Notes under the pieces: model-generated | Told to the model about the DNA's origin: nothing | The model's database searches: none | Seen by the model: the letters and a program-made list of their open reading frames with translations, nothing else | Shown: piece after piece, positions 8,057 to 16,919 of the stretch | Layout: each line of letters starts with the position of its first letter | Position numbering within the stretch: the stretch's first letter is position 1 | NCBI GenBank assembly: GCA_029227215.1 | Contig: JAQXZM010000095.1 | Span: 1-39,621 of the forward strand | From: Bifidobacteriaceae bacterium | Lineage (GTDB): Bacteria > Actinomycetota > Actinomycetes > Actinomycetales > Bifidobacteriaceae | DNA length: 39,621 nt | Reading direction: 5' to 3' | Translations under genes and position numbers: made by a program

Positions 8057-9256
8057 TCAGTCGAGGATGCGCACGCGGATGGTGCCCTTGATGTTCTTGA
8101 TCTCCTCGATGGCCTTCGCGCTCGGATGCGTCGCCACGTCCGTCACCACATAGCCGAGCTCGCCTTCGGTGGCCAGGTACTGGGCGGAGATGTTGATGTT
8201 CTCGGCACTCAGGATGTTGTTGAGCTGCGCGAGCACGCCCGGCAGGTTCTCATGCAGGTGCGTGATGCGCGCCACGCCCTTGTTTTCCTTGATGGTGATG
8301 GTGGGCATGTTCACCGACAGCGACGTCTCGCCATGCATCCAGTATTCGAAGAGCTTATGGGAGACGAAGCGGCCGATCGACTCCTGCGCCTCGAGCGTGG
8401 AGCCGCCGATGTGCGGGGTGAGCACCACGTTGTCGATCTCGGCGAGCGGGGTGTGGAACGGATCGCCCACCTTCTTGGGCTCGGTGGGGTAGACGTCGAT
8501 GGCGGCGCCGCCCAGGTGGCCGGACTTCAGGTGGTTGTACAGCGCGTCGCAATCGACCACGAAACCGCGCGACAGGTTGATGAACAGCGCGCCCGGCTTC
8601 ATGAGCGAGAGCTTGGCGTCGTCGATGAAGTTCGTGTTGGACTTGCGGCCGTCCACATGCACGGTCACCACGTCGGCCTCGCGCAGCAGGTCCTCGACTT
8701 CGAACACGCGGCGGGCGTTGCCCATCGCGAGCTTCTCTTCGATGTCGTAGTAGATGACGGTCATGCCCATCGCCTCGGCGAGCACCGAGACCTGGGTGCC
8801 GATGTTGCCATAGCCGATGATGCCCAGCGTCTTGCCACGCACTTCATGCGACTGCTTGGCGGTCTTCGACCACACGCCTTCGCGGATCGCCTTCGTGTGT
8901 GCCGGCACGCGGCGTTCGAGGGCGATGATGTCGGAGATGACCAGTTCGACGACCGAACGGGTGTTGGAATACGGTGCGTTGAACACCGCGATGCCGTGGT
9001 TCGCCGCGTAATCGAGGTCGACCTGGTTCGTGCCGATCGAGAAGCAGCCGACGGCGGTGAGGTTCGGACGGGCTTCCAGCACGCGTCGCGTGACGTTCGT
9101 CTTGGATCGGACGCCGAGCAGATCGACGTCATCAAGGGCCTCGATGAGCTCGTCCTCATCCATGGCGCCATTGGAAGTGATCACGTCGAAACCGCGGTCG
9201 CGCAGGTACTGCGCGGCCAGAGGGTGGATGTTTTCGAGTAATAGAGCTTTAGGCAT
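8057..9256 (-). CDS. serA: D-3-phosphoglycerate dehydrogenase
   Basis: A 399-residue enzyme oxidising 3-phosphoglycerate to 3-phosphohydroxypyruvate, the first step of serine synthesis. It shows the NAD-binding motif GIIGYGNIGTQ, the segment NLSRGFVVD, the catalytic His in TPHIGGSTLEAQ, and a C-terminal ACT domain (HENLPGVLAQLNNILS) that in the E. coli-type enzyme senses serine. Length fits the short SerA type. ATG 9256 (MPKALLLEN) is chosen because it aligns with the family start; another ATG at 9295 lies within a long inverted repeat. No clear ribosome binding site is visible, so a leaderless or hairpin-controlled start is possible. Confidence 0.94.
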   Translation of the reverse strand: MPKALLLENIHPLAAQYLRDRGFDVITSNGAMDEDELIEALDDVDLLGVRSKTNVTRRVLEARPNLTAVGCFSIGTNQVDLDYAANHGIAVFNAPYSNTRSVVELVISDIIALERRVPAHTKAIREGVWSKTAKQSHEVRGKTLGIIGYGNIGTQVSVLAEAMGMTVIYYDIEEKLAMGNARRVFEVEDLLREADVVTVHVDGRKSNTNFIDDAKLSLMKPGALFINLSRGFVVDCDALYNHLKSGHLGGAAIDVYPTEPKKVGDPFHTPLAEIDNVVLTPHIGGSTLEAQESIGRFVSHKLFEYWMHGETSLSVNMPTITIKENKGVARITHLHENLPGVLAQLNNILSAENINISAQYLATEGELGYVVTDVATHPSAKAIEEIKNIKGTIRVRILD

Positions 9257-9268
9257 AACAACACAATA

Positions 9269-9322
9269 CCGCCACGGGGAGAATATTTCGAGCATATTTC
9301 ACGCTCATTCTCCCCGTAGCGG
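9269..9322. repeat. Inverted repeat just upstream of serA
   Basis: Arms 9269-9284 and 9307-9322 are complementary over 16 positions with one mismatch (core ACGGGGAGAAT/ATTCTCCCCGT), around a 22-nt loop. It lies 13 bp before the serA start codon, where it could be an operator or an mRNA hairpin. It overlaps the first of two GCGGATACCGCA copies (9319 and 9346). Confidence 0.75.
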
Positions 9323-9380
9323 ATACCGCAACAGGTGCTTGTGCGGCGGATACCGCAGCGAGTGGCGAGTAAGGCCCGCG

Positions 9381-11663
9381 CTACTCGCCGAGCGGCATGT
9401 CCGCCGCATCCTGCGCGGTGCGCACGACGACAAGGCGCTGCGTGGGGCGCGTCATCGCCACATAGAGGTCGGCGGCGCCCACGAGGCGCGACGCCGCGTT
9501 GAGCGCGATGAGGCCGGGCTGCACCAAGATCACCGCGTCGAACTCCAGACCCTTGACCTCCTGCGGCTCGCTCACCATGAGCTGGCTGTCCCAGATGCTC
9601 TGCGACGTCAGGCGCGACCATTCGTTCGCGTTCGTGGACTTGAGGCGCAGCGACACAGCCTTGCGCACCTCGTCCACCATCTCATGGTCGGCGATGACCG
9701 CCACGCGGCCCGTGCCGTCGGTTGCGATGAACTCGCGGGCGCATTCGAGCGCCTGGATCGCCGCCTCGTCAGCCAGCTGGGATTCGCCCGCCGCCGTCAC
9801 CAGATGCACGGCGTCCGGCACATGGCGCACCGCCGACACCGTGGAGACGTACAGCCCCTCGTCGTGCGCGAAGCGCGTCGCCAGCTGCGAGACCTCCTGC
9901 GGGTTGCGGTAGTCGATTGTCAGCTCGTTGAACGACCATCCCTTGGGGCCGAACAGCGGGTCCATCGTGCGTTCCCACGAGCGCGTGCCGTTGATGGCGC
10001 TCGTCTGCGCCACGTCGCCCACGATCGTGAACGAACGCGACGGACAGCGACGGATGAGCATGCGCCAGTCCATCGGCGTGAGCTCCTGCGCCTCGTCCAC
10101 GACGATGTGCCCGAACGTCCACTCGCGGTCGTTCGCCGCCTGCTCGGCGGTGGAACCTTCGTCCAGGCCGTTCATGTTGTCGACGAGCGTCTTGGCGTCC
10201 ACGATGCCGTTGCCGATGCCGTTCTGAGCGAGCGTCTCGCGGGCGATCTCCTCGTCATGCTCGCGCTCGCGGTCGGCGCGCGCCTGGCGCGCCTCCTGGT
10301 GCGGGTCGGGGCCGAGCAGTTCCATCGCCTCGTCGAGCAGCGGCACGTCGGAACGGGTGAGCGGCGCGTCCGCCGGGCGGCGCAGCGCATCCACCTGCTC
10401 GGGCGTGAGCCAAGGCGCGTAGGCGTGCAGCTTCGCCGGCTTGGAGAGCATGTCGGCGAGCAGCCACTGGGCGGTCATCGGCAGCCACGCGAGGTTCACG
10501 GTGCGGCGGAAGTCATCGTTCAGGCGCAGCGTCGAACGCACCGAATCGAGCTCCGACGCCTCCGGCTCGTAGTCGAGGCGCTCGCGGTAGCGGGCCACCA
10601 TCGCGCTCGTCACTGACTTGACGAAGGTGTCGCGCGCCTGGTTGTGCGGCTTGCGCGTGCGTCGCGCGTCGGTGATCGCCTGCTGGATGTCGGCGGCGCG
10701 CATGGGGATGGTGAATGCATTGATATGGATGACCGGCAGGGTGGAGGGCACGCGCTCGCGGCTCCTCACCGCGTTCGCGATCGCCTTCGCCATGCGCGCG
10801 TCGCCCTTGAGCGCGGCGACGCGCGGGGAGTCCTCGGCGTTCGCACTGATGCCGGGCAGCAGCGTCGCCATCGTGCGCGACAGCACGCCGGTCTCGCCCA
10901 AGGAGGGCAGCACCTGGTCGATGTAATGGAGGAACGCGTTGCTCGGGCCCACGATGAGCACGCCCGAATGCGACAGCCGCTCGCGGTGCGTGTACAGCAG
11001 GTAGGCGGCGCGGTGGAGCGCCACGGCGGTCTTGCCGGTGCCCGGGCCGCCCTGCACCACGAGCGCCTGGCGCATGTCGGCGCGGATGATGCGGTCCTGC
11101 TCCGCCTGGATCGTGGCGACGATGTCGGTCATCTTGCCCGAACGGCGGCTCGACAACGATGCCATGAGCGCGCCCTCGCCGGTCAGGGTGCCCTCGGCGG
11201 TCGCCTTCGTGACCTGCTGGGAGCCCAGGTCGAGCGCCTCGTCCTCCACGCCCACGACCTTGCGCAGCCTCAGCGTGATGTGGCGGCGCATAGCGATGGA
11301 ACCATGCTCCTTCGGCGTCGCTTCATAGAACGGCCGCGCCGCTTCGGCACGCCAGTCCGTCACGATCGGCTCGTGCTGGTCGTCCGACAGGCCGATGCGG
11401 CCGATGTACAGGCGGTTGTCGTGCACGTCGTCGAGGCGGCCGAACACGAGGCGGTCCTCCACCGCGCGCAGCTGGGTGAGACGGTCCTCGTACATCGTGG
11501 CGAAGGAATCACGCTCCGTGCGCAGGGTGGGCGAGCCATGCGAACCGGCGGCGCGGACGGCGTCGAGACGCTGCTTGGTCATCGCGCGGATCTCGTCCAA
11601 CCGGCCGTAAGCGCGGTCCACCTGCTGCTGCTCCTCGTGGATCTGGGAAGCGTAATCCGTCAT
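9381..11663 (-). CDS. HelD-like RNA polymerase-associated helicase (superfamily 1)
   Basis: A 760-residue UvrD/Rep-like ATPase. It starts with a charged, helical ~80-residue segment, as in HelD, whose N-terminal coiled coil enters the RNA polymerase secondary channel. Then come Walker A at ~205 (GGPGTGKTAVALHRAAYLLY), Walker B (VVDEAQELTPMDW), motif III (GDVAQ), motif IV/V (DYRNPQEV, QEVKGLEFDAVI) and motif VI (YVAMTRPTQRL). Actinobacterial class II HelD proteins are ~740 residues, and some protect polymerase from rifampicin. A DNA helicase role is the alternative. The start at 11663 has AAGGA upstream; open frame continues far beyond it. A stem (9364-9371 with 9382-9389) overlaps the stop codon. 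Confidence 0.85.
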   Translation of the reverse strand: MTDYASQIHEEQQQVDRAYGRLDEIRAMTKQRLDAVRAAGSHGSPTLRTERDSFATMYEDRLTQLRAVEDRLVFGRLDDVHDNRLYIGRIGLSDDQHEPIVTDWRAEAARPFYEATPKEHGSIAMRRHITLRLRKVVGVEDEALDLGSQQVTKATAEGTLTGEGALMASLSSRRSGKMTDIVATIQAEQDRIIRADMRQALVVQGGPGTGKTAVALHRAAYLLYTHRERLSHSGVLIVGPSNAFLHYIDQVLPSLGETGVLSRTMATLLPGISANAEDSPRVAALKGDARMAKAIANAVRSRERVPSTLPVIHINAFTIPMRAADIQQAITDARRTRKPHNQARDTFVKSVTSAMVARYRERLDYEPEASELDSVRSTLRLNDDFRRTVNLAWLPMTAQWLLADMLSKPAKLHAYAPWLTPEQVDALRRPADAPLTRSDVPLLDEAMELLGPDPHQEARQARADREREHDEEIARETLAQNGIGNGIVDAKTLVDNMNGLDEGSTAEQAANDREWTFGHIVVDEAQELTPMDWRMLIRRCPSRSFTIVGDVAQTSAINGTRSWERTMDPLFGPKGWSFNELTIDYRNPQEVSQLATRFAHDEGLYVSTVSAVRHVPDAVHLVTAAGESQLADEAAIQALECAREFIATDGTGRVAVIADHEMVDEVRKAVSLRLKSTNANEWSRLTSQSIWDSQLMVSEPQEVKGLEFDAVILVQPGLIALNAASRLVGAADLYVAMTRPTQRLVVVRTAQDAADMPLGE

Positions 11664-11902
11664 AAAGGTCCTTTTCCTAGCCTCGTCGGCGCACGGGCGA
11701 AGCCGCCGGTGCGCAAAAATGCCTACCCATCTTACACGACCGCGTGCTACAACGCCGCGCCGCCGCGCGTCGGGCGCCGCTTGCCGCGCGCTGTGCCGGA
11801 AGCCGGGGTTGAATTGCGTTCGATTTGCGCATGGCTTGTGCTCGACTCGCTCTCGTGGCGCGGGCCTGATTCGTGCGCCGCGAGGCACATGTGCGAAAGT
11901 TG

Positions 11903-11958
11903 TGGGGAGATTTTCCATAAAAGTGGGGGGTCGTGGGGGAAAGTGGGGTAGAGTGGGG
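11903..11958 (+). promoter_or_regulatory. MraZ operator in front of the dcw cluster
   Basis: TGGGG occurs at 11924, 11934, 11944 and 11954, a perfect 10-bp period with 5-bp spacers. MraZ binds TGGGN direct repeats separated by 5 bp, so this is an excellent autoregulatory site. A fifth TGGGG stands apart at 11903. The helD-mraZ gap (11664-12002) otherwise contains a palindrome TGTGATCACA (11966-11975) and the mraZ ribosome site. I could not fix a convincing -35/-10 pair. Confidence 0.9.
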
Positions 11959-12002
11959 AATCGATTGTGATCACAGGCACCGAGCGGACAGGGAGGTGGA
12001 CC

Positions 12003-12623
12003 ATGGACGACGACAGCCAAGCGTTGCAAGCCGCCGGTGGCCGCGCCGTACCTGGCGCCGTGCCCCCAACCCCCGCCGTGACTCAAAACGTGGCCCAAAA
12101 CCCTGCTGCATTCCAGACCCCTGGCAATGCCGATGGCGCTGCGCCCCTCGACGCGGCCGCGGCTTCCCCGTCCACCCTCATGCCGGCATTGCTGCTGGGC
12201 ACCTACACCCCCAAGATCGACGCGAAGGGACGCGTCGCCCTTCCTGCGAAATTTCGCGCCCAGCTTGGCGCCGGGTGCGTGCTCGCCCGCGGGCAGGAAC
12301 GCTGCGTCTACCTGCTGCCCATCCCCGAATTCCGCCGCATCGCCGGGCAGGTGCAGCGCACGTCGCTGTCCGACAAGCGCGCCCGCAATTATCTGCGCGT
12401 GTTCCTCTCCGGCGCCGTCGACGAAGTGCCCGACAAGCAAGGGCGCGTCACGGTGCCCCCGATGCTGCGCGAATACGCCGGCCTGGGCGGCGAGATCGTG
12501 GTGATCGGCGTGGGCACCCGCGCCGAAGTGTGGGACAAGTCCACATGGGAGACCTACCTGGCGCAGCAGGAGGACGACTACTCCGACATGGCCGACGACA
12601 TTCTTCCAGCAGGAGGCCTGTGA
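12003..12623 (+). CDS. mraZ: Transcriptional regulator MraZ
   Basis: A 206-residue MraZ, first gene of the dcw cluster. It has two SpoVT-AbrB-type domains: GTYTPKIDAKGRVALPAKFR and DEVPDKQGRVTVPPMLREYA. MraZ forms ring-shaped oligomers on the operator found just upstream. The usual length is ~143; here a Pro/Ala-rich extension of ~62 residues precedes the first domain. The ATG at 12003 follows GGGAGGTGG, a strong ribosome site, so the extension looks genuinely translated. The stop overlaps the rsmH start (TGATG), implying coupling. Confidence 0.95.
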   Translation: MDDDSQALQAAGGRAVPGAVPPTPAVTQNVAQNPAAFQTPGNADGAAPLDAAAASPSTLMPALLLGTYTPKIDAKGRVALPAKFRAQLGAGCVLARGQERCVYLLPIPEFRRIAGQVQRTSLSDKRARNYLRVFLSGAVDEVPDKQGRVTVPPMLREYAGLGGEIVVIGVGTRAEVWDKSTWETYLAQQEDDYSDMADDILPAGGL

Positions 12624-13975
12624 TGGACGACCGCACCCCTCGATTCCTTGCCGACCAGACACGGGATGATTACGCAGACCAGACTTCCGCAGACATGGCA
12701 TCAGATGAAGACACGAAACCAGCTCCTGCCACCGCTGAGCCCGGTGCCCTGACCAATGCCGACCTTGCCGCCATCCACACCCCGGTGCTGCTCGAGGATT
12801 GCGTGGACCTGGTCACCTCGCGCCTTGTGGAACGGCATGCCGCCTCCACGCCGCCCATCATCGTCGACTGCACGCTGGGCCTTGCCGGCCATTCCCTCGC
12901 GTTCCTTGCCGCATGCCCCACGGCGCGGCTCATCGGCATCGACCGCGACCCGCAGGCGCTCGCGCTCGCCACGCGCCGCATCGCTGACGCGGGCTTCGCC
13001 GATCGCTTCACCCCGGTGCACGCCGCGTTCGACGAATTCTCCGACGTGCTCGCCCGGCTGGGCATCGACCGGGTGGATGGCGTGTTCATGGACCTGGGCC
13101 TGTCCAGCCTGCAGATCGACGAGGCCGACCGCGGCTTCTCGTATTCCCACGACGCACCGCTCGACATGCGCATGGACACGACGCAGACGCTCACCGCCGC
13201 CGACGTGCTCAACACTTACAGCACCGAGAGGCTGCGCATGATCTTCAAGGAATACGGCGAGGAGCGCTTCGCCGGCCTCATCGCCAAGCGCATCGGGGAG
13301 GAGCGCCGCGAGACGCCCCTCACCACGTCCCAGCAGCTGAACGACCTCGTGGACCGCACGGTGCCCCGCGCCCACCGTGCGCCCGGCAACCCCGCCAAGA
13401 GAGTGTTCCAGGCGTTGCGCATCGAAGTCAATGGCGAGCTTGACAAGCTTGCCGGCACACTGCCCCAAGCCGCGCTTCATCTCGGGGTGGGCGGCAGGCT
13501 CGTCGTCGAGTCCTATCACTCACTCGAAGACCGCACCGTCAAACGCTTCATGGCGCTGGGCCTGCACGTCGATGCCCCGGCGGACCTGCCGGTGGTGCCG
13601 CCCGACGCCCAGCCGTTCTTCCGCGACCTCACCCACGGGGCCATCAAGGCGGACGATGCCGAGAAGCAACGCAACCCGCGGTCATCGTCGGTGAGGCTGC
13701 GAGCCGTGGAGCTCACCAAGCCGATACCCCCGGCGCGGCGCCAGGAGCTCGCCGGGCTCATCGACGCCGGATACGCCGGCTTCGCAGGCGGCGCGCCGGG
13801 CGCTGGCAGCCAGGGCAAGCGCGGCGGCGCCAAACATGAGGGCAAGCATGGCCGCGGCGACCGTGCTTCCCGTTCCTCGGGCCGATCCTCAGGCACCTTC
13901 GGCAGGAACCGCTCCGGCAGAAGCCAATCCGAACACTCTGGACATTCCGATAAGGAAAGGACATCACGACGATGA
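12623..13975 (+). CDS. rsmH: 16S rRNA (cytosine(1402)-N(4))-methyltransferase RsmH
   Basis: A 450-residue RsmH (MraW), methylating N4 of C1402 in the 16S rRNA decoding centre. It shows HTPVLLEDCVDLV, SAM motif I DCTLGLAGHS (second Gly of the usual GGHS replaced by Ala), IGIDRDPQAL, MDLGLSSLQID, and GRLVVESYHSLEDRTVK near the end of the fold. A ~50-residue acidic N-terminus and a ~70-residue Gly/Ser/Arg-rich tail bracket the ~330-residue core. Start and stop overlap mraZ and the ftsL-like gene. Confidence 0.95.
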   Translation: MDDRTPRFLADQTRDDYADQTSADMASDEDTKPAPATAEPGALTNADLAAIHTPVLLEDCVDLVTSRLVERHAASTPPIIVDCTLGLAGHSLAFLAACPTARLIGIDRDPQALALATRRIADAGFADRFTPVHAAFDEFSDVLARLGIDRVDGVFMDLGLSSLQIDEADRGFSYSHDAPLDMRMDTTQTLTAADVLNTYSTERLRMIFKEYGEERFAGLIAKRIGEERRETPLTTSQQLNDLVDRTVPRAHRAPGNPAKRVFQALRIEVNGELDKLAGTLPQAALHLGVGGRLVVESYHSLEDRTVKRFMALGLHVDAPADLPVVPPDAQPFFRDLTHGAIKADDAEKQRNPRSSSVRLRAVELTKPIPPARRQELAGLIDAGYAGFAGGAPGAGSQGKRGGAKHEGKHGRGDRASRSSGRSSGTFGRNRSGRSQSEHSGHSDKERTSRR

Positions 13976-14802
13976 CATCGGCAGCGCAACCACGCCCCGC
14001 ACGCTCGCGCTCTTCCGCACGGCAGGAGGAGGCCTGGCAGACCCGGGGACCCGAGGCAGACCAGGCATACGGCCAGGCCGCTGGTAACGCTGCGCGCACG
14101 CCGCGCACGCGCACCGCGTCGTCCCGTGCCGCATTGTCCCGTGCCGCATCGCCGTATGCCGCGCCTTCCCGCATCCGTTCGGAGCATGGCGCCGTGCGCG
14201 CCGCGATGCCGATGCGCGGATCCGCCAGCCCCAAGCCGCGCCCGGAACGCCGACCGGACACTCATGCCGACACCCGACGCGGCGCCAAACAGACGAGCCG
14301 CCCGGCGCTGCGCGTCATCGAAGGCGAAGCGGACGCTTCCAAGCATCGCATCCATTCCCCGATCGCATGGACGCACACCCTGAGCAAATCGATGCTTCTC
14401 GTCGGAGGGGCGATCGTCTTCTTGGTGCTCTCGATGGCCCTGTCGCTGTTCCTGCGCACGCTCATGATTGAGGACTCGTTCACCCTGAGCCAGACGCAGC
14501 AGTCCATCTCCCAGCTCCAACAGGACGTGGAAGCCGACGAGCTCCAGCTCGAACAGCTCAACGCGGACCTTCCCAACAAGGCAACCCAACTGGGCATGGT
14601 GCCCGGCTCCGGCTCCGTCACGCTCGACATGGGGCAGGGGAGCGCGGATTCCCAAGCCTCCCATGACGCCACCGATTCGAGCGGGCTCGCTGGCTCTTCA
14701 AGCGCTTCAGCGGATTCCTCCAGTGCGGATTCCTCAAGCTCCGCCTCCGCTGCTTCCGATTCCGCGTCCGTCTCCGCCACTGCCGAGGGGCAGGCGCAAT
14801 GA
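13972..14802 (+). CDS. FtsL-like bitopic cell-division protein
   Basis: A 276-residue protein in the FtsL position between rsmH and ftsI, overlapping both by 4 nt. It has a basic, Ala/Arg/Ser-rich cytoplasmic N-terminus (~138 residues), one transmembrane helix (MLLVGGAIVFLVLSMALSLF), and an extracellular coiled coil (LSQTQQSISQLQQDVEADEL). A Ser/Ala/Asp-rich tail of ~60 residues follows. The topology is that of FtsL, which recruits FtsQ/FtsB and activates the FtsW-FtsI synthase. FtsL diverges fast, so the call rests on position and architecture. It is much longer than usual FtsL (~100-150). Confidence 0.8.
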   Translation: MTSAAQPRPARSRSSARQEEAWQTRGPEADQAYGQAAGNAARTPRTRTASSRAALSRAASPYAAPSRIRSEHGAVRAAMPMRGSASPKPRPERRPDTHADTRRGAKQTSRPALRVIEGEADASKHRIHSPIAWTHTLSKSMLLVGGAIVFLVLSMALSLFLRTLMIEDSFTLSQTQQSISQLQQDVEADELQLEQLNADLPNKATQLGMVPGSGSVTLDMGQGSADSQASHDATDSSGLAGSSSASADSSSADSSSSASAASDSASVSATAEGQAQ

Positions 14803-16715
14803 TCCGAATTCCACCATGGGGGCGGCACTCAGGGGATGACGGGAACAACGGCGATGCCGCACGCACACCCACCCCACGGAGCTCATCCAATCTTCATGCC
14901 GCGCGCAAGAGGCTGCCACGCAAGCGTGGCCATACCGCCTTGCGCTCGCCGTGGGGCACGGGTAAGCGTTTGATTCTCATGCTCGTGATCATCGCGGTGT
15001 GCTTCGTTTTCTGCATCGGGCAGCTTGCCCATCTCCAGCTGGGCGGCGCGTCGGTGGCGCAGAAAGCGACCGCATCGCGCACCATCACCGTCGTCACCCA
15101 TGGCACGCGCGGCGAAATCGTCGACACGAACGGCCAGGTGCTCGCCCAATCCGTGGAACGCTACACGATGTACGCCGACCAGAACGGCGCCGCCGCGTTC
15201 AAGCCGGTCACGTGCACCGGCACGAATGCATCGATCTGCCAGAACATGGATTCCACGAGCAACCCGGACGCCACCGGCGTCGAAGCGGTCGCGGAGCTGC
15301 TCGCCCCCGTGCTGGGCATGAGCGAGATGGAGCTGGGCGGCAAGCTCGCCGGCACCAGTTCGTATGTGGTGCTCCAGAAGGATGTGACGCCCCAGCTCAA
15401 GGAGCAGGTCGAGGCGTTGCACCTGTCGACCGTCATCGGTTTCGAATCCACCTCGCAGCGCCAGTACCCCGACGGCACGCTGCTGGGAGACATCCTCGGC
15501 GGCGTCAATGACGAAGGCACGGGCGTCGCCGGCCTCGAGCTCATGATGAACGATGCGCTCCAGGGCCAGGATGGTTCCACCACCTACCAGCAGGCCCTCA
15601 CCGGGGAGCAGATCCCCGGCACGCAGACGGACACCTCGCAGGCGCTCAATGGCGGCACCGTCAAGCTCACCATCGACTCCGACGTGCAATGGTATGTGGA
15701 GAAGGCGCTCAAGGAAGGCGTCTCGAGCCAGAAGGCGAAGTGGGGCATCGCCGTCGTGCAGGAGGTCTCCAGCGGCAAGATCCTCGCCATCGCCGACAGC
15801 CAGGACGTCACCGCCGGCAGCGACGAAGCCAAGACCACGGCATCCCTGGCGATGACACAGACCTTCGAACCAGGCTCCACCGGCAAGGTCATCACCACGG
15901 CGGCGCTTCTGCAGCAGGGCTTGCACAAGGCGACCGACCAGTTCACCGTGCCCAACACAATCACGGTGGATGGCGAGACCTACCATGACGCGACCGAGCA
16001 TGCCGTGTGGCACATCACCACCGCCGGCATCCTGCGCAATTCCTCCAATGTGGGCACCATCATGGAGTCGAGCGACTACCCGATTGAGAAGCGCTACGAA
16101 TACCTGAAGAAATTCGGCATCGGCGAGGACTCCGGCATCGAGTTCCCCGGTGCCACGTCCGGCCTGCTCAGCGATTACTCCACGTGGGACGGACGTACGC
16201 AGAACGTCGTGCTCTTCGGCCAGGGCTATGCCGTGACCGCCCTGCAGATGACGAACGTCGTCGCCACCATCGCCAATGGGGGAGTCAAGCTCGGCCAATC
16301 GCTCATCGAATCCGCCACCGATGCCAATGGCAAGGACGTGACGCCGTCCGTCAACGAGACGACGCGCGTCGTCGACGATTCCGTTGCCGCGGATGTGCTC
16401 AATGCGATGGAAAGCGTTGCCGAGAAGGACGCCAAGTGGGACACGATCCCCGGCTACCGCTTCGCGTCGAAGTCCGGCACCGCGCAGGTCGCTGGCGACG
16501 ACGGCACGTTGTCGAGCATCATCGCCGATTACATCATCGCTGTGCCCGCCAACGACCCCAAGTTCGTCATCAGCGTGTTCATGAAGGATCCCTCGGGCAT
16601 TGAAGGCGCGTGGACCTCCGGCCCCGTGACGACGAAGATCGGCCAGTTCCTCATGCAGAAGTACCAGGTGCCGCGGTCCCCGGCGCGCACCGACGCGATC
16701 CCCACGGAATGGTGA
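14799..16715 (+). CDS. ftsI: Septal peptidoglycan transpeptidase FtsI (PBP2b/PBP3 class)
   Basis: A 638-residue class B penicillin-binding protein cross-linking septal peptidoglycan. A ~55-residue basic cytoplasmic N-terminus and one membrane helix (LILMLVIIAVCFVFCIGQL) come first. The pedestal domain starts at RGEIVDTNGQVLAQS. The transpeptidase domain has Ser360 in SxxK (PGSTGK), SxN at ~415 (SSN) and KSGT at ~558 (the KTG box). All active-site motifs are intact. The ATG overlaps the ftsL-like stop by 4 nt. It works with FtsW from the same cluster. Confidence 0.95.
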   Translation: MIRIPPWGRHSGDDGNNGDAARTPTPRSSSNLHAARKRLPRKRGHTALRSPWGTGKRLILMLVIIAVCFVFCIGQLAHLQLGGASVAQKATASRTITVVTHGTRGEIVDTNGQVLAQSVERYTMYADQNGAAAFKPVTCTGTNASICQNMDSTSNPDATGVEAVAELLAPVLGMSEMELGGKLAGTSSYVVLQKDVTPQLKEQVEALHLSTVIGFESTSQRQYPDGTLLGDILGGVNDEGTGVAGLELMMNDALQGQDGSTTYQQALTGEQIPGTQTDTSQALNGGTVKLTIDSDVQWYVEKALKEGVSSQKAKWGIAVVQEVSSGKILAIADSQDVTAGSDEAKTTASLAMTQTFEPGSTGKVITTAALLQQGLHKATDQFTVPNTITVDGETYHDATEHAVWHITTAGILRNSSNVGTIMESSDYPIEKRYEYLKKFGIGEDSGIEFPGATSGLLSDYSTWDGRTQNVVLFGQGYAVTALQMTNVVATIANGGVKLGQSLIESATDANGKDVTPSVNETTRVVDDSVAADVLNAMESVAEKDAKWDTIPGYRFASKSGTAQVAGDDGTLSSIIADYIIAVPANDPKFVISVFMKDPSGIEGAWTSGPVTTKIGQFLMQKYQVPRSPARTDAIPTEW

Positions 16716-16736
16716 GACGGGACGGCGCATGATGAG

Positions 16737-16796
16737 AATCGGTATCACAAGAATCGGTATCACAAGAAGCGGTGCGACAAGCAGCGGTGAGATACA
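16737..16796 (+). repeat. 15-bp tandem repeat after ftsI
   Basis: Two identical copies of AATCGGTATCACAAG (16737, 16752) are followed by two diverged copies (16767, 16782). They lie in the 204-bp spacer before the MurE-like gene, which otherwise holds a doubled TGTGTGCCATC (16873, 16885) and the -10-like element at 16856. Confidence 0.9.
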
Positions 16797-16855
16797 CGCT
16801 GCGGTACAAGATGGCCAAGCCGGCAGCGGCATCTGTGCCGGTGACGCTGGCGCGG

Positions 16856-16868
16856 TACGATGGCAACG
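16856..16868 (+). promoter_or_regulatory. Putative promoter -10 region of the MurE-like gene
   Basis: TACGAT followed by GGCAACG. The same 13-mer with one change (TAGGATGGCAACG) stands 88 bp before murC, and a related GATAATGGAAAACG precedes mraY. No clear -35 is visible. Promoter function is inferred from recurrence before genes that follow gaps in the cluster. Confidence 0.4.
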
Positions 16869-16919
16869 TATTGTGTGCCATCTTGTGTGCCATCACAACC
16901 TACGTCAAGGAGCGGCTCG

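Noticed and set aside
8954-8967. LexA-like site CGAACGGGTGTTGG
   Set aside because: Lies inside the serA coding sequence with no promoter nearby; one chance match is expected in high-GC DNA.
8015-10616. Long plus-strand open frames opposite serA and helD
   Set aside because: No recognisable motifs and antisense-type composition; the minus strand encodes intact SerA and HelD-like proteins.
11966-11975. TGTGATCACA palindrome resembling a CRP site
   Set aside because: CRP needs a 6-bp spacer between TGTGA and TCACA; here there is none. Left as an unexplained palindrome.
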